Positions 9,022-17,464 of a stretch of DNA of 64,000 bases are shown here, piece after piece. The translations under genes and the position numbers were made by a program. The stretch lies in assembly GCF_963931595.1 (NCBI RefSeq), contig NZ_OZ007030.1, positions 1,666,481 to 1,730,480 of the forward strand, given 5' to 3'. The first letter of the stretch is position 1. The number at the start of each line of letters is the position of its first letter. This DNA is from an uncultured Subdoligranulum sp. GTDB lineage: Bacteria > Bacillota > Clostridia > Oscillospirales > Ruminococcaceae. The notes below the pieces were generated by a model. The model saw only the letters and a list, made by a program, of their open reading frames with translations. It had not been told where the DNA came from and searched no databases.

Positions 9022-9561
9022 TTAGTTAGCGAACGGAGCGCCCAGAGCCTTCAGCAGCTCCTTGGCTTCCTCGTCGGTCTTGGCGGTGGTGACGAAGCAG
9101 ATGTCCATGCCGCGGATGGCGTCGACCTTGTCGAAGTCAATCTCGGGGAAGATGATCTGCTCCTTCAGGCCGAAGGCGTAGTTGCCGCGGCCGTCGAAGG
9201 AGTTGCCGTTGATGCCGCGGAAGTCACGCACACGGGGCAGCGCGACGTTGAACAGGCGGTCGACAAACTCGTACATACGCTCACCGCGCAGGGTGACCTT
9301 GGCGCCGATGGGCATGCCCTGGCGCAGCTTGAAGTTTGCAACGCTCTTCTTGGCCTTGCAAACCACGGCCTTCTGGCCGGTGATCTGGCCCAGGTCGGAG
9401 ATGATGGCATCGATGACCTTGGCGTTCTCTTTGGCTTCGCCGGCGGCAACATTGATGATGACCTTATCCAGCTTGGGGATCTGCATAACGCTCTTGTAGC
9501 CGAACTTCTTGTTCAGGGCCGGAGCGATCTCGTTGACATACTGTTCTTTCAAACGTGCCAT
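9022..9561 (-). CDS. rplE: 50S ribosomal protein L5
   Basis: L5 (179 aa) binds 5S rRNA and contacts the P-site tRNA. Family hallmarks include the early segment [19 protein letters not shown] and the loop [24 protein letters not shown]. Starts at the ATG at 9559-9561 after GGGAGGAG. Gaps of 14 nt on both sides place it in the spc transcript between rplX and rpsN. Confidence 0.98.
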   Translation of the reverse strand: MARLKEQYVNEIAPALNKKFGYKSVMQIPKLDKVIINVAAGEAKENAKVIDAIISDLGQITGQKAVVCKAKKSVANFKLRQGMPIGAKVTLRGERMYEFVDRLFNVALPRVRDFRGINGNSFDGRGNYAFGLKEQIIFPEIDFDKVDAIRGMDICFVTTAKTDEEAKELLKALGAPFAN

Positions 9562-9575
9562 TGTGTACTCCTCCC

Positions 9576-9890
9576 TTACAGTTCAGCGCCGCACTTGCGG
9601 CAGATGCGGACGTTCTTGCCGTCCTTGACGGAATGGGCAACGCGGGTGGGCTTGCCGCACTTGGGGCAGACAGGCTGCACCTTGCAGGCGTAGATAGCGC
9701 CCTCGGCCTTGACAATGCCGCCCTGCTCACCCTGACGGCGAGGCTTGACGTGCTTGGTGACCATGTTCAGGCCCTCGACGATGACCTTGCCCTCTTTCGG
9801 GGAAGTCTGCAGGACCTTGCCGGTCTTGCCCTTATCCTTGCCGGAGATGATCATGACGTTGTCGCCGGTTTTAACATGAAGATTGTTCAT
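9576..9890 (-). CDS. rplX: 50S ribosomal protein L24
   Basis: L24 (104 aa) initiates 50S assembly by binding domain I of 23S rRNA. The KOW motif is at the N-terminus ([21 protein letters not shown]). Four cysteines in two CxxC pairs (CPKCGKP and CRKCGAEL) form a C-terminal zinc-ribbon-like element, as in many Firmicute L24 proteins. ATG at 9888-9890, GGAGGT upstream. Confidence 0.97.
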   Translation of the reverse strand: MNNLHVKTGDNVMIISGKDKGKTGKVLQTSPKEGKVIVEGLNMVTKHVKPRRQGEQGGIVKAEGAIYACKVQPVCPKCGKPTRVAHSVKDGKNVRICRKCGAEL

Positions 9891-9906
9891 TCTTATTAAA
9901 ACCTCC

Positions 9907-10275
9907 TTACAGCGATTCGGGAGCCAGGCTCAGGATCTTGGTGAAACCGGCGTCGCGCAGCTCACGCGCCACAGGTCCAAAGATACGAGTGCCCTTGGGG
10001 CTCTTGTCGGCCATGACGATGACGGCGGCGTTCTCATCGAAACGGATGTAGGAACCGTCGTCACGGCGCAGGCCATGCTTGCTACGGACGATGACGGCCT
10101 TGACCACGTCGCCCTTCTTCACGGTACCACCGGGAGCAGCCTTCTTGACGCTGCAAACCACGATGTCACCGATGTTTGCGTATCTCTTGCGGGTACCGCC
10201 CAGTACACGGAAGCACATTAACTCCTTGGCACCGGTATTGTCGGCCACTTTGAGATAAGTTTGCATCTGAACCAT
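9907..10275 (-). CDS. rplN: 50S ribosomal protein L14
   Basis: L14 (122 aa) contributes to the intersubunit bridge and binds the silencing factor Rsf[24 protein letters not shown] is the conserved start of the five-stranded barrel. The ATG at 10273-10275 follows AAAGGAGGACC; an internal ATG three codons later is possible. First gene after rpsQ; 33-nt gap. Confidence 0.98.
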   Translation of the reverse strand: MVQMQTYLKVADNTGAKELMCFRVLGGTRKRYANIGDIVVCSVKKAAPGGTVKKGDVVKAVIVRSKHGLRRDDGSYIRFDENAAVIVMADKSPKGTRIFGPVARELRDAGFTKILSLAPESL

Positions 10276-10308
10276 CTTTCAGGTCCTCCTTTCAAAGTAC
10301 CAGGCTGA

Positions 10309-10563
10309 TTATTTCGCTTTCTCGATGATCTTGACCAGGCGCCAGTTGACATCCTTGGAGAGTTTGCGGGTCTCCATGATCTCGACGCGGTCGCCGATGC
10401 CGGCTTCGTTGTTCTCGTCATGGGCCTTGAACTTCTTGGTGCGCTTCAAGATCTTCTTGTACAGAGGGTGCTGGACGCTGTCCTTGACGGCAACGACGAT
10501 GGTCTTGTCCATCTTGTCGGAGACAACAGTGCCCACACGGGTCTTTCTCAGATTACGTTCCAT
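10309..10563 (-). CDS. rpsQ: 30S ribosomal protein S17
   Basis: S17 (84 aa), an OB-fold primary binder of the 5' domain of 16S rRNA. It begins [20 protein letters not shown] and contains the [15 protein letters not shown] element typical of the family. The ATG at 10561-10563 lies 15 nt after the rpmC stop with AGAGGGAGGG between them. Confidence 0.98.
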   Translation of the reverse strand: MERNLRKTRVGTVVSDKMDKTIVVAVKDSVQHPLYKKILKRTKKFKAHDENNEAGIGDRVEIMETRKLSKDVNWRLVKIIEKAK

Positions 10564-10578
10564 GTTTTACCCTCCCTC

Positions 10579-10776
10579 TTACGCGTTTTTCGCATTCTTC
10601 TCGGCCAGGACGGTCATCACGCGGGCGATGTCCTTCTTCACGGTCTCGATCCGAATGGGGTTGTCCAACTGGTTGATGGCGTGCTGAAAGCGCAGGTTGA
10701 AGAGTTCGGCCTTCAGGTCCTTGAGCTGCTTGTTCAGCTCGACATCGGTCATTTCGCGCAGTTCAGTGGCTTTCAT
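10579..10776 (-). CDS. rpmC: 50S ribosomal protein L29
   Basis: L29 (65 aa) is a helical hairpin at the polypeptide exit tunnel that forms part of the docking site for trigger factor and SRP. The sequence [20 protein letters not shown] then [13 protein letters not shown] is characteristic. Its ATG overlaps the rplP TGA (ATGA), indicating translational coupling. Confidence 0.97.
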   Translation of the reverse strand: MKATELREMTDVELNKQLKDLKAELFNLRFQHAINQLDNPIRIETVKKDIARVMTVLAEKNAKNA

Positions 10777-11213
10777 TCAGCGTCACCCTCCTTTACAGCG
10801 TCAAGGCCTTCGCGCTTGACGAATTTGCAGCGGACCGGCAGCTTGTGGCTGGCCAGGCGCAGAGCCTCGCGGGCGGTCTCCTCGCTGACATCAGCCAGCT
10901 CGAAGAGCACGCGGCCCGGCTTCACAACGGCTACCCAGTACTCCGGGCTGCCTTTACCGGAACCCATTCGGGTGCCGGCCGGCTTCTCGGTAACGGGCTT
11001 GTCGGGGAAGATCTTGATCCAGACCTTGCCGCCACGCTTGATATAACGGGTCATCGCAACACGAGCCGCCTCGATCTGGTTGGAGGTGATCCAGGAGGGC
11101 TCCAGGGCGATCAGGCCGTAATCGCCCTGATTCACCTTGTTGCCGCGCACGGCCTTGCCGGTCATGCGGCCGCGCTGGACGCGGCGGTACTTAACACGTT
11201 TCGGCAGTAACAT
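10773..11213 (-). CDS. rplP: 50S ribosomal protein L16
   Basis: L16 (146 aa) lies near the A-site and the peptidyl-transferase centre. The start is the ATG at 11211-11213 ([15 protein letters not shown]), which overlaps the rpsC TAA by one base; the open frame extends 23 codons further upstream inside rpsC but this is not coding. The conserved [20 protein letters not shown] is present. The 3' end overlaps rpmC by 4 nt. Confidence 0.97.
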   Translation of the reverse strand: MLLPKRVKYRRVQRGRMTGKAVRGNKVNQGDYGLIALEPSWITSNQIEAARVAMTRYIKRGGKVWIKIFPDKPVTEKPAGTRMGSGKGSPEYWVAVVKPGRVLFELADVSEETAREALRLASHKLPVRCKFVKREGLDAVKEGDAE

Positions 11214-11917
11214 TACTGTTTGCCTCCTTCCTTCTTGGCGGGGGCTTTGGCGCCCTTCAGGATCTCGCCTTTGTAGATCCAAACCTTGACGCCAACCTTA
11301 CCATAGGTGGTGTTGGCCTCGGCGAAGCCGTAGTCGATGTCGGCGCGCAGAGTCTGCAGGGGGATGGTGCCCTCATGGTAGCTCTCGGTGCGGGCGATAT
11401 CGGCACCGGCCAGACGGCCGGAGCAGGTCACCTTGATACCCTTGGCCGGCGTAGCGCTGCGGTCACGGGGCTGCATGGCGTTGCGGATCGCCTGCTTCAT
11501 GGCGCGGCGGAACGCGATGCGGCGCTCCAGCTGAGAAGCAACGTCCTCGGCCACCAGCTGGGCGTTGGTGGTGGTGCCCTTGACTTCGATGATGTTCAGG
11601 TTCACAGCCTTGCCGGTGAGCTTGGCAAGCTGCTTCTCCAGCTTGGCGCTCTCAGAGCCGCCCTTGCCGATCACGATGCCCGGCTTCGCGCAGAAGACGT
11701 TGACCTTCACGCGGGGAGCACCGGTCTGGCTGTCGACGGTACGCTCGATTTCGATCTTGGGAACGCCGGCAGCGTACAGCTGCTTCTTCAGGGTCTTGCG
11801 GATCTTGTGATCCTCGACCAGGGTGTCGCCGAATGCCTGCTTAGAGGTAAACCAGCGGCTGTCCCAATCTTTAATTACACCCACGCGCATGCCGTGGGGA
11901 TTGACTTTCTGGCCCAT
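11213..11917 (-). CDS. rpsC: 30S ribosomal protein S3
   Basis: S3 (234 aa) is at the mRNA entry channel and has helicase activity. It contains a KH domain (about residues 40-110, with the loop [11 protein letters not shown]) and the C-terminal S3 domain ([16 protein letters not shown]). Starts at the ATG at 11915-11917 after AAGGAGGTAA. Ends one base inside the rplP start. Confidence 0.98.
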   Translation of the reverse strand: MGQKVNPHGMRVGVIKDWDSRWFTSKQAFGDTLVEDHKIRKTLKKQLYAAGVPKIEIERTVDSQTGAPRVKVNVFCAKPGIVIGKGGSESAKLEKQLAKLTGKAVNLNIIEVKGTTTNAQLVAEDVASQLERRIAFRRAMKQAIRNAMQPRDRSATPAKGIKVTCSGRLAGADIARTESYHEGTIPLQTLRADIDYGFAEANTTYGKVGVKVWIYKGEILKGAKAPAKKEGGKQ

Positions 11918-11929
11918 TTGTTTACCTCC

Positions 11930-12265
11930 TTACTGTTTCTCTTTCAGCACAACGGTCATGTGGCTGGTGTGCTTCAGGATGCGGTACGCACGGCCATGGT
12001 CGCGCGGCATAATGCGCTTGAGGGTGGGGCCGGGGCAGACATAGCATTCTGCAACGTACAGGTTGTTGCGGTCCATGTTGAAGTTGTTTTCCGCGTTTGC
12101 GGCAGCAGAGTTCACCAGTTTGAGAAGGGGCTCGCAGGCGGCCTTCGGGGTGTACTGCAGGATAGCCAGCGCTTCGTCCAGGGGTTTGTTCCGGATGAGG
12201 TCCATCACGATCGAAACCTTGCGGGGACTAATGCGGGCGTAACGGAGAATTGCCCGTGCTTCCAT
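11930..12265 (-). CDS. rplV: 50S ribosomal protein L22
   Basis: L22 (111 aa) lines the nascent-peptide tunnel; its beta-hairpin loop (CYVCPGPTLKRIMPRDHGRAY) is a site of macrolide-resistance changes in other bacteria and takes part in nascent-chain stalling. The rest matches the family. ATG at 12263-12265 after AGAGGAGGAA. Between rpsS and rpsC. Confidence 0.97.
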   Translation of the reverse strand: MEARAILRYARISPRKVSIVMDLIRNKPLDEALAILQYTPKAACEPLLKLVNSAAANAENNFNMDRNNLYVAECYVCPGPTLKRIMPRDHGRAYRILKHTSHMTVVLKEKQ

Positions 12266-12282
12266 TCGATGTTCCTCCTCTC

Positions 12283-12558
12283 TTATTTGCCGGCGGTCTT
12301 GCCGCCGCCGTGACCGGTGAACTTGCGGGTGGGAGCGAACTCACCCAGCTTGTGACCGACCATGTCCTCGGTAACGTAGACAGGCACATGCTTGCGGCCG
12401 TCATGGACGGCGAAGGTGTGACCGACGAACTCGGGGAAGATGGTGGAGGAACGGCTCCAGGTCTTCACGACGCTCTTCTTGCCGCTCTCGTTCATGGCCT
12501 CGACCTTTTTCATCAGGGAAGGCAGAACGTAAGGGCCCTTCTTGGTGCTTCTAGACAT
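12283..12558 (-). CDS. rpsS: 30S ribosomal protein S19
   Basis: S19 (91 aa) in the 30S head partners with S13. [21 protein letters not shown] is a diagnostic start, and the [29 protein letters not shown] block is conserved. ATG at 12556-12558 with GGGAGGTAA upstream. Between rplB and rplV in the S10 operon. Confidence 0.98.
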   Translation of the reverse strand: MSRSTKKGPYVLPSLMKKVEAMNESGKKSVVKTWSRSSTIFPEFVGHTFAVHDGRKHVPVYVTEDMVGHKLGEFAPTRKFTGHGGGKTAGK

Positions 12559-12574
12559 TGTTCAATTACCTCCC

Positions 12575-13405
12575 TTAGCCGTTGGCGCGCTTGACGATGA
12601 ACTTGTCGCTGCGTGCCTTGTGTTTGCGGGTCTTCAGGCCCAGAGCGGGCTTGCCCCACGGAGTACGAGGACCGGAATGACCAACCGGAGCACGGCCCTC
12701 GCCGCCGCCGTGCGGGTGATCGCAGGGGTTCATGACGGAACCACGGCTGCCGGGACGGACGCCCATGTGGCGCTTGCGGCCGGCCTTGCCAAGGTTGACG
12801 TTCTCGTGATCCAGGTTGGAAACCACACCGATGGTGGCGATGCAGTTCAGACGAACGTTGCGCATCTCACCGGAGGGCAGACGGACCAGCGCGTAGCCAT
12901 TCTCCTTGGCCATCAGCTGGGCCATCACACCGGCGGAACGGACCAGCTGGCCGCCCTTGCCGGGGTAGAGCTCGATGTTGTGGATCATGGTACCGACGGG
13001 GATGTTCTCGAAGGGCAGAGCGTTGCCGGGCTTGATATCGGCGTTGGGGCCGGCCATGATCTTGTCGCCGACCTTCAGGCCATCGGGAGCCAGGATGTAG
13101 CTCTTGACGCCGTCCTCGTACTCCACCAGAGCGATGAAGGCGGAACGGTTGGGATCGTATTCCAGCGTCTTGACGGTGGCGGGGACATCAAACTTGTTGC
13201 GCTTGAAGTCGATGACACGGTACTTGACGCGGTTGCCACCGCCGTGATGGCGGACGGTGATCTTGCCGGTGTTGTTGCGGCCGGCATGCTTCTTCTTGGA
13301 CTCGAGCAGGCTGCGCTCCGGCGCGACCTTGGACAGCACGCTGTAATCGGTAACAGTCATGCCACGGCGGCCGGGGGTAGTCGGCTTGTACTTTTTAATA
13401 GCCAT
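12575..13405 (-). CDS. rplB: 50S ribosomal protein L2
   Basis: L2 (276 aa) is needed for subunit association and peptidyl transfer. The N-terminal OB-like and central SH3-like domains are followed by the conserved loop [19 protein letters not shown], which contains the His implicated in peptidyl-transferase activity. ATG at 13403-13405 with AAGGAGAA upstream. The preceding gap to rplW (101 nt) is unusually long for this operon. Confidence 0.98.
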   Translation of the reverse strand: MAIKKYKPTTPGRRGMTVTDYSVLSKVAPERSLLESKKKHAGRNNTGKITVRHHGGGNRVKYRVIDFKRNKFDVPATVKTLEYDPNRSAFIALVEYEDGVKSYILAPDGLKVGDKIMAGPNADIKPGNALPFENIPVGTMIHNIELYPGKGGQLVRSAGVMAQLMAKENGYALVRLPSGEMRNVRLNCIATIGVVSNLDHENVNLGKAGRKRHMGVRPGSRGSVMNPCDHPHGGGEGRAPVGHSGPRTPWGKPALGLKTRKHKARSDKFIVKRANG

Positions 13406-13456
13406 GATGTTCTCCTTATTGTTATCTTATGAATTTTTATCGGGGTCATATCCCCA

Positions 13457-13500
13457 TAAGCGAACCCCTCGGCGGGGTTCTTGACGGCAGGAGACCTGCC
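13457..13500 (-). other. Tandem hairpins between rplW and rplB
   Basis: Two short stems occur in the rplW-rplB gap: GAACCCC/GGGGTTC with a five-base loop, and CGGCAGG/CCTGCCG with a three-base loop. Neither is followed by a U-run on the minus strand, so they are not clear terminators; they may be mRNA-processing or regulatory elements. Confidence 0.45.
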
Positions 13501-13506
13501 GGGTCA

Positions 13507-13800
13507 TCAGACCATGCTGTTGAAGAACTCGATCTCCTTGGAGTCGGGAGTCAGGGTCACGATGGCCTTCTTGCTCTTGGCAGTGTAGCCGGCGTGCATG
13601 CCCTGACGGCGATAGCGGCCGCGCACCGAAATGGTGTTGACCTTGGCAACCTTGACGCCGAACAGCTCTTCCACTGCCTTGGCGATGTCGATCTTGGTGG
13701 CATCGGTGGCAACCTTGAAGGTGTACTTCTTATCGGCCAGACCAGCCATGGAGTTCTCGGTGATGACGGGGGCGAGAACGATGTCCTGTGCGAATTTCAT
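13507..13800 (-). CDS. rplW: 50S ribosomal protein L23
   Basis: L23 (97 aa) sits at the tunnel exit and is the main docking site for trigger factor and SRP. The ATG at 13798-13800 overlaps the rplD TGA by one base; a GTG directly before it is also in frame. The sequence KFAQDIVLAPVITENSM and the hairpin GRYRRQGMHAGYTAKSKK are typical. The overlap implies coupling to rplD. Confidence 0.97.
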   Translation of the reverse strand: MKFAQDIVLAPVITENSMAGLADKKYTFKVATDATKIDIAKAVEELFGVKVAKVNTISVRGRYRRQGMHAGYTAKSKKAIVTLTPDSKEIEFFNSMV

Positions 13801-14420
13801 CACGCATATACCTCCTCAAGTTTCTTGGCGGCGTCCACGCTGAGGATCAGCTTGTCGGCGTTGACCACGTCGTAGGTGTTGACGCCGGTCGCGGCGGTCT
13901 TGACACCGGGGATGTTGGCGGCGCTCTTGACGAACTTCTCATCGAGAGCATCGTTGACGATCAGGTTCTTCTTGCCGGCGCCCACGGCGGCCAGGAAAGC
14001 AACCACGGTCTTGGTCTTGTACTCGTCAGCGGCGATCTTGTCCACGATGATCAGGTTGCCGTTGGCAGCCTTGTCGGACAGGGCGCTGAGCAGGGCCAGA
14101 CGCTTGACCTTCTTGTTGATGGTGTAGTAGTAGCTGCGGGGCTTGGGGCCGAGAGCGACACCGCCGTGAGTCCACTGCGGAGCGCGGATGGAACCCTGGC
14201 GAGCGTGGCCGGTGCCCTTCTGGCGCCAAGGCTTCTTACCGCCGCCGCGGACTTCCTTGCGGATCTTGGTGTTCTGGGTGCCCTGGCGCTGGTTGGCCAG
14301 GAAGTTGACGACTGCCTCGTGGACAGCCTTCTCGTTCGGGGTGATCCCGAAGACGGCGTCGGAAAGCTCAACGGTGGAAACCTTCTTGCCGTTCATATCG
14401 ACGACATCAAACTGTGCCAT
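13800..14420 (-). CDS. rplD: 50S ribosomal protein L4
   Basis: L4 (206 aa) has a globular domain plus an extended loop (about residues 40-95, RQGTQNTKIRKEVRGGGKKP and the following basic stretch) that reaches the tunnel constriction. In E. coli, L4 represses the S10 operon by binding its leader; the long leader here makes a similar control possible but unproven. ATG at 14418-14420, AAGGAGG upstream. Confidence 0.97.
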   Translation of the reverse strand: MAQFDVVDMNGKKVSTVELSDAVFGITPNEKAVHEAVVNFLANQRQGTQNTKIRKEVRGGGKKPWRQKGTGHARQGSIRAPQWTHGGVALGPKPRSYYYTINKKVKRLALLSALSDKAANGNLIIVDKIAADEYKTKTVVAFLAAVGAGKKNLIVNDALDEKFVKSAANIPGVKTAATGVNTYDVVNADKLILSVDAAKKLEEVYA

Positions 14421-14434
14421 TGTGTTTTCCTCCT

Positions 14435-15067
<633 letters not shown>

Positions 15068-15116
15068 TGTTTTGTCCTCCTGTAAAGGTTATTGGTTGGT
15101 GGTTTCCCATCAACAT

Positions 15117-15217
15117 GACCTCTCCGCTGTAGGGTTCACAGCGAGATCGGTGTTTTCGTCTCTCACATTGGGTGCCGGCGGTTCGCAGATCACGGCTGCG
15201 CGTACCGGCGTATTATA
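15117..15217 (-). promoter_or_regulatory. Structured leader between rpsJ and rplC
   Basis: In minus-strand order the gap contains a TATAAT hexamer (15212-15217, without a convincing -35), then a hairpin at 15174-15209 (outer arms GCCGG.., inner CGCAG/CTGCG), then a second at 15117-15148 (arms GATCTCGCTGT and ACAGC..GAGGTC around a GAACCCT loop). Neither has a U-run. This could be an internal regulatory or processing element ahead of rplC; the function is not known. Confidence 0.5.
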
Positions 15218-15232
15218 ATGTAAGAAGTTCGA

Positions 15233-15544
15233 TCACAGCTTGATCTCGATGTCAACGCCCGCGGGGAGCTGCAGGCTCATGAGAGCCTCCACCGTCTTGT
15301 TGGACGGCTTCAGAATGTCGATCAGACGCTTATGGGTGCGGGTCTCGAACTGCTCACGGCTGTCCTTGTACTTGTGGACAGCGCGCAGGATCGTGACGAT
15401 CTCCTTGTCGGTGGGCAGGGGGATCGGGCCGGACACGCGAGCGCCGGTGCGCTTCGCGGTCTCCACGATCTTCTGTGCCGCGGCATCGATCAGGGATGCA
15501 TCATAGCTCTTCAAACGAATTCTGATTTTTTCTTTGACTGCCAT
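15233..15544 (-). CDS. rpsJ: 30S ribosomal protein S10
   Basis: S10 (103 aa), head protein of the 30S subunit and, as NusE, partner of NusB in antitermination complexes. [24 protein letters not shown] and the loop [21 protein letters not shown] are diagnostic. First gene of the S10 operon; ATG at 15542-15544 with TAGGAGGCG upstream. The promoter lies about 340 nt upstream. Confidence 0.98.
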   Translation of the reverse strand: MAVKEKIRIRLKSYDASLIDAAAQKIVETAKRTGARVSGPIPLPTDKEIVTILRAVHKYKDSREQFETRTHKRLIDILKPSNKTVEALMSLQLPAGVDIEIKL

Positions 15545-15889
15545 TGCTTTCGCCTCCTAATAAAATTTGTGCCTTAGGCGAGCCGATAAATCACACACGT
15601 TTCCGGGCGTTCAACTTTCTCGCATGACAAAATCCGGTGAACCGTTTACACACAGTTCTCCCGGAAAGAATCATCACAAAGTCAGTTGAACATTGGTCCG
15701 TGCCGCAGAATGCAGCGCCGTACATATCCCTTTGTTTCCGTAATTCTTTCGCCCGGTTCTAAGATCGGACATACTCCGCGGAAAAACCCGTCAACCTATC
15801 GGCGGACGGCAACCTCCCGCATCAACGCATATCGCGGCTTGCGCAGAACGCTTGTGACATTCCGCCCAAGCCTTTCGCAGCCGAGAATG
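15545..15889 (-). promoter_or_regulatory. Long 5' leader of the S10 operon
   Basis: From the inferred start of transcription (about 15883) to rpsJ there are about 340 nt without a supported gene on either strand. This is long for a ribosomal protein leader and comparable to leaders that mediate autogenous control. I could not identify a known leader class in it. Confidence 0.5.
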
Positions 15890-15918
15890 ATTATAGCACA
15901 CGTTTCCCGGCGTTGCAA
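15890..15918 (-). promoter_or_regulatory. Sigma-A promoter of the S10-spc-alpha operon
   Basis: On the minus strand TTGCAA (15913-15918) is followed after exactly 17 nt by TATAAT (15890-15895). No other equally good promoter was found upstream of rpsJ, so this is the likely main promoter of the ribosomal superoperon. Confidence 0.8.
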
Positions 15919-16288
15919 GTGTTTTTTGGGCGATTTTCTAAATTTTTTTGAAAAAATTCTGCGTTTTGCCGAAAGAAGATTTCCTATGTCACCGGAGGGC
16001 GTTTTTCGGTTTGCCTCCGTCCTCCGCTGCTCACAGGCACCCGTTTTTGGGAGCGGGCGGAGCGTCTTCCCCGCCCTGCCGGCGGGTGCGAAGAAGCAGT
16101 CTCCCCATTCCGGGCCCGGCGGCGGGGGCATTTCCCTGCCCCGGGGCCCGGCAGCGGGGTCAGCGCACCGGCGGACAGATTTTGAACGCCACGGCATAGT
16201 CTGTGCAGAGATCCGCCCATTATGTATTACAAATCGTATTATTGCATTGAATTATACAGTTTGTTCCCTTTCAAAGCCGTATATTCCG
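15919..16288. other. Non-coding gap with a GC-rich hairpin
   Basis: No supported gene occurs here; the open frames on both strands have no recognisable protein character. An AT-rich stretch lies upstream of the S10 promoter (15930-15970), which could act as an UP element. At 16110-16151 the arms CCGGGCCC and GGGCCCGG flank an inner GGGGCA/TGCCCC stem. It is not followed by a U-run on either strand, so its role is unclear. Confidence 0.5.
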
Positions 16289-17359
16289 TCAGTTGGGCAG
16301 ATCAAGGGATGCCACCCGCCAGCCGGTTTCGGAGGGTTCCAGCCGCACGATGGAGGCACTGGCCGTATCGGGCGTGTAGGTAATCCCCTCTCCCCAGCCC
16401 ACAAAGTCATCGCTCTCCACCGTCAGGGACAGCTGCCAGAACTGGATGCTGCCGTCGGGCTGCAGTTCCGGCTGGGTGAAACTTGTACCGCAGTATCTGA
16501 TGTTGGAGCCGCGGTCGCCGCCCTGGAAGACAATCTCATCATTCTCCCCCTGATAGTAGGGGTGCCAGTCATCAGGATCTTCCTCTGCAACAGGGCCGCC
16601 CAGAATTCCCTCACAGACTGCCGGGCTGTACACCGCCTCAAGGTACCGGGTCAGATCGCTGTAGGTGGTATACAGGCCGCCCTCTTTGGTAGTGTACCAG
16701 CCGGTTTCCTCGTCATAGTCCGCCGGCCAGATGCCGCCCGACATGCTGTTGTGGTTATACTCAAAATTGTAGGCGGATGCCATGCAGGCCGCCGCCTGGT
16801 CGCTGAGCGCCGCCGGCACCTTATAGCTTGCCGTCTGCTCCCACCGGCTGGCCACCCAGGGGGTCGAAATGGTCACCTGCTTGATATCGGGCCGCGGGAC
16901 CAGGTAGTCATCCCGCAGCTTCAGATTATAATAGTTAACAGCGCCGCTGCCGGGGTCGGTCCAAGTCTCGGGGTCGGGGTTAAGTGCCTGCAAAGTTTCC
17001 AGCGGCACCCCAAAGGCCTCCGCCGCCTCCGCCAGCGTCCCCTTCCAGCTGGCAATCCGCAGCGTCACCGGCTGATCCGGCCAGGCCACATAGTCCAGCA
17101 GTTCCAGAGGGCCTTCCGTCACGGTATAGCCGGGCTTCTGTTCCGGCATGACAGAAGTCCATTCTTCCAGTGTGGTTTCAGGCAGGGAGGCTTCCTCCAC
17201 CGGCACAGCCGTTGGCGACGGCGTGGGCGACGCTGCAGGCAGGGGCGAAGGAACCGCCGTAGGTTCCGGGGCAGACGTGGCCGCAGGGAGGACACTTTCC
17301 GCCGGGGTGCAGGCTGTCAACAGCAAAAGCGCTCCCAGCACCGGGATCATACGTTTCAT
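16289..17359 (-). CDS. Lipoprotein with LysM-like and IseA-like segments
   Basis: Predicted surface lipoprotein (356 aa). The start at 17357-17359 gives a classic signal peptide MKRMIPVLGALLLLTAC with lipobox LTAC; a second in-frame ATG ten codons upstream is possible. A Pro/Thr/Ser-rich linker (residues about 20-55) is followed by a LysM-like segment (TLAEAAEAFGVPLETLQALNP). The C-terminal part contains YTTYSDLTRYLEAVYSPAVCEGIL, reminiscent of the IseA/YoeB family of cell-wall endopeptidase inhibitors. The family assignment is tentative; a cell-wall role is inferred. It is downstream of rqcH beyond a terminator. Confidence 0.6.
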   Translation of the reverse strand: MKRMIPVLGALLLLTACTPAESVLPAATSAPEPTAVPSPLPAASPTPSPTAVPVEEASLPETTLEEWTSVMPEQKPGYTVTEGPLELLDYVAWPDQPVTLRIASWKGTLAEAAEAFGVPLETLQALNPDPETWTDPGSGAVNYYNLKLRDDYLVPRPDIKQVTISTPWVASRWEQTASYKVPAALSDQAAACMASAYNFEYNHNSMSGGIWPADYDEETGWYTTKEGGLYTTYSDLTRYLEAVYSPAVCEGILGGPVAEEDPDDWHPYYQGENDEIVFQGGDRGSNIRYCGTSFTQPELQPDGSIQFWQLSLTVESDDFVGWGEGITYTPDTASASIVRLEPSETGWRVASLDLPN

Positions 17360-17412
17360 ACAGATTCGCCCCTTTCCCAAAATTTTCATCCGCTTTTTCT
17401 CCAGTATACCAT

Positions 17413-17448
17413 AAAAGCCACATACCGCACATACGGCATGTGGCTTTT
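17413..17448 (-). terminator. Terminator after rqcH
   Basis: Inverted repeat with arms AAAAGCCACAT and ATGTGGCTTTT (inner CCG/CGG, one mismatch) directly after the rqcH stop on the minus strand, ending in a short T-run. Symmetrical A/T flanks could let it work in both directions. Confidence 0.75.
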
Positions 17449-17464
17449 GTGAAAAATTTACAAT

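Noticed and set aside
16110..16151. GC-rich hairpin as a terminator
   Set aside because: There is no U-run on either strand.
15796..16197. 133-codon minus-strand ORF in the gap upstream of rpsJ
   Set aside because: It overlaps the strong S10 promoter, has a Pro/Arg-rich composition with no family likeness and no convincing binding site.
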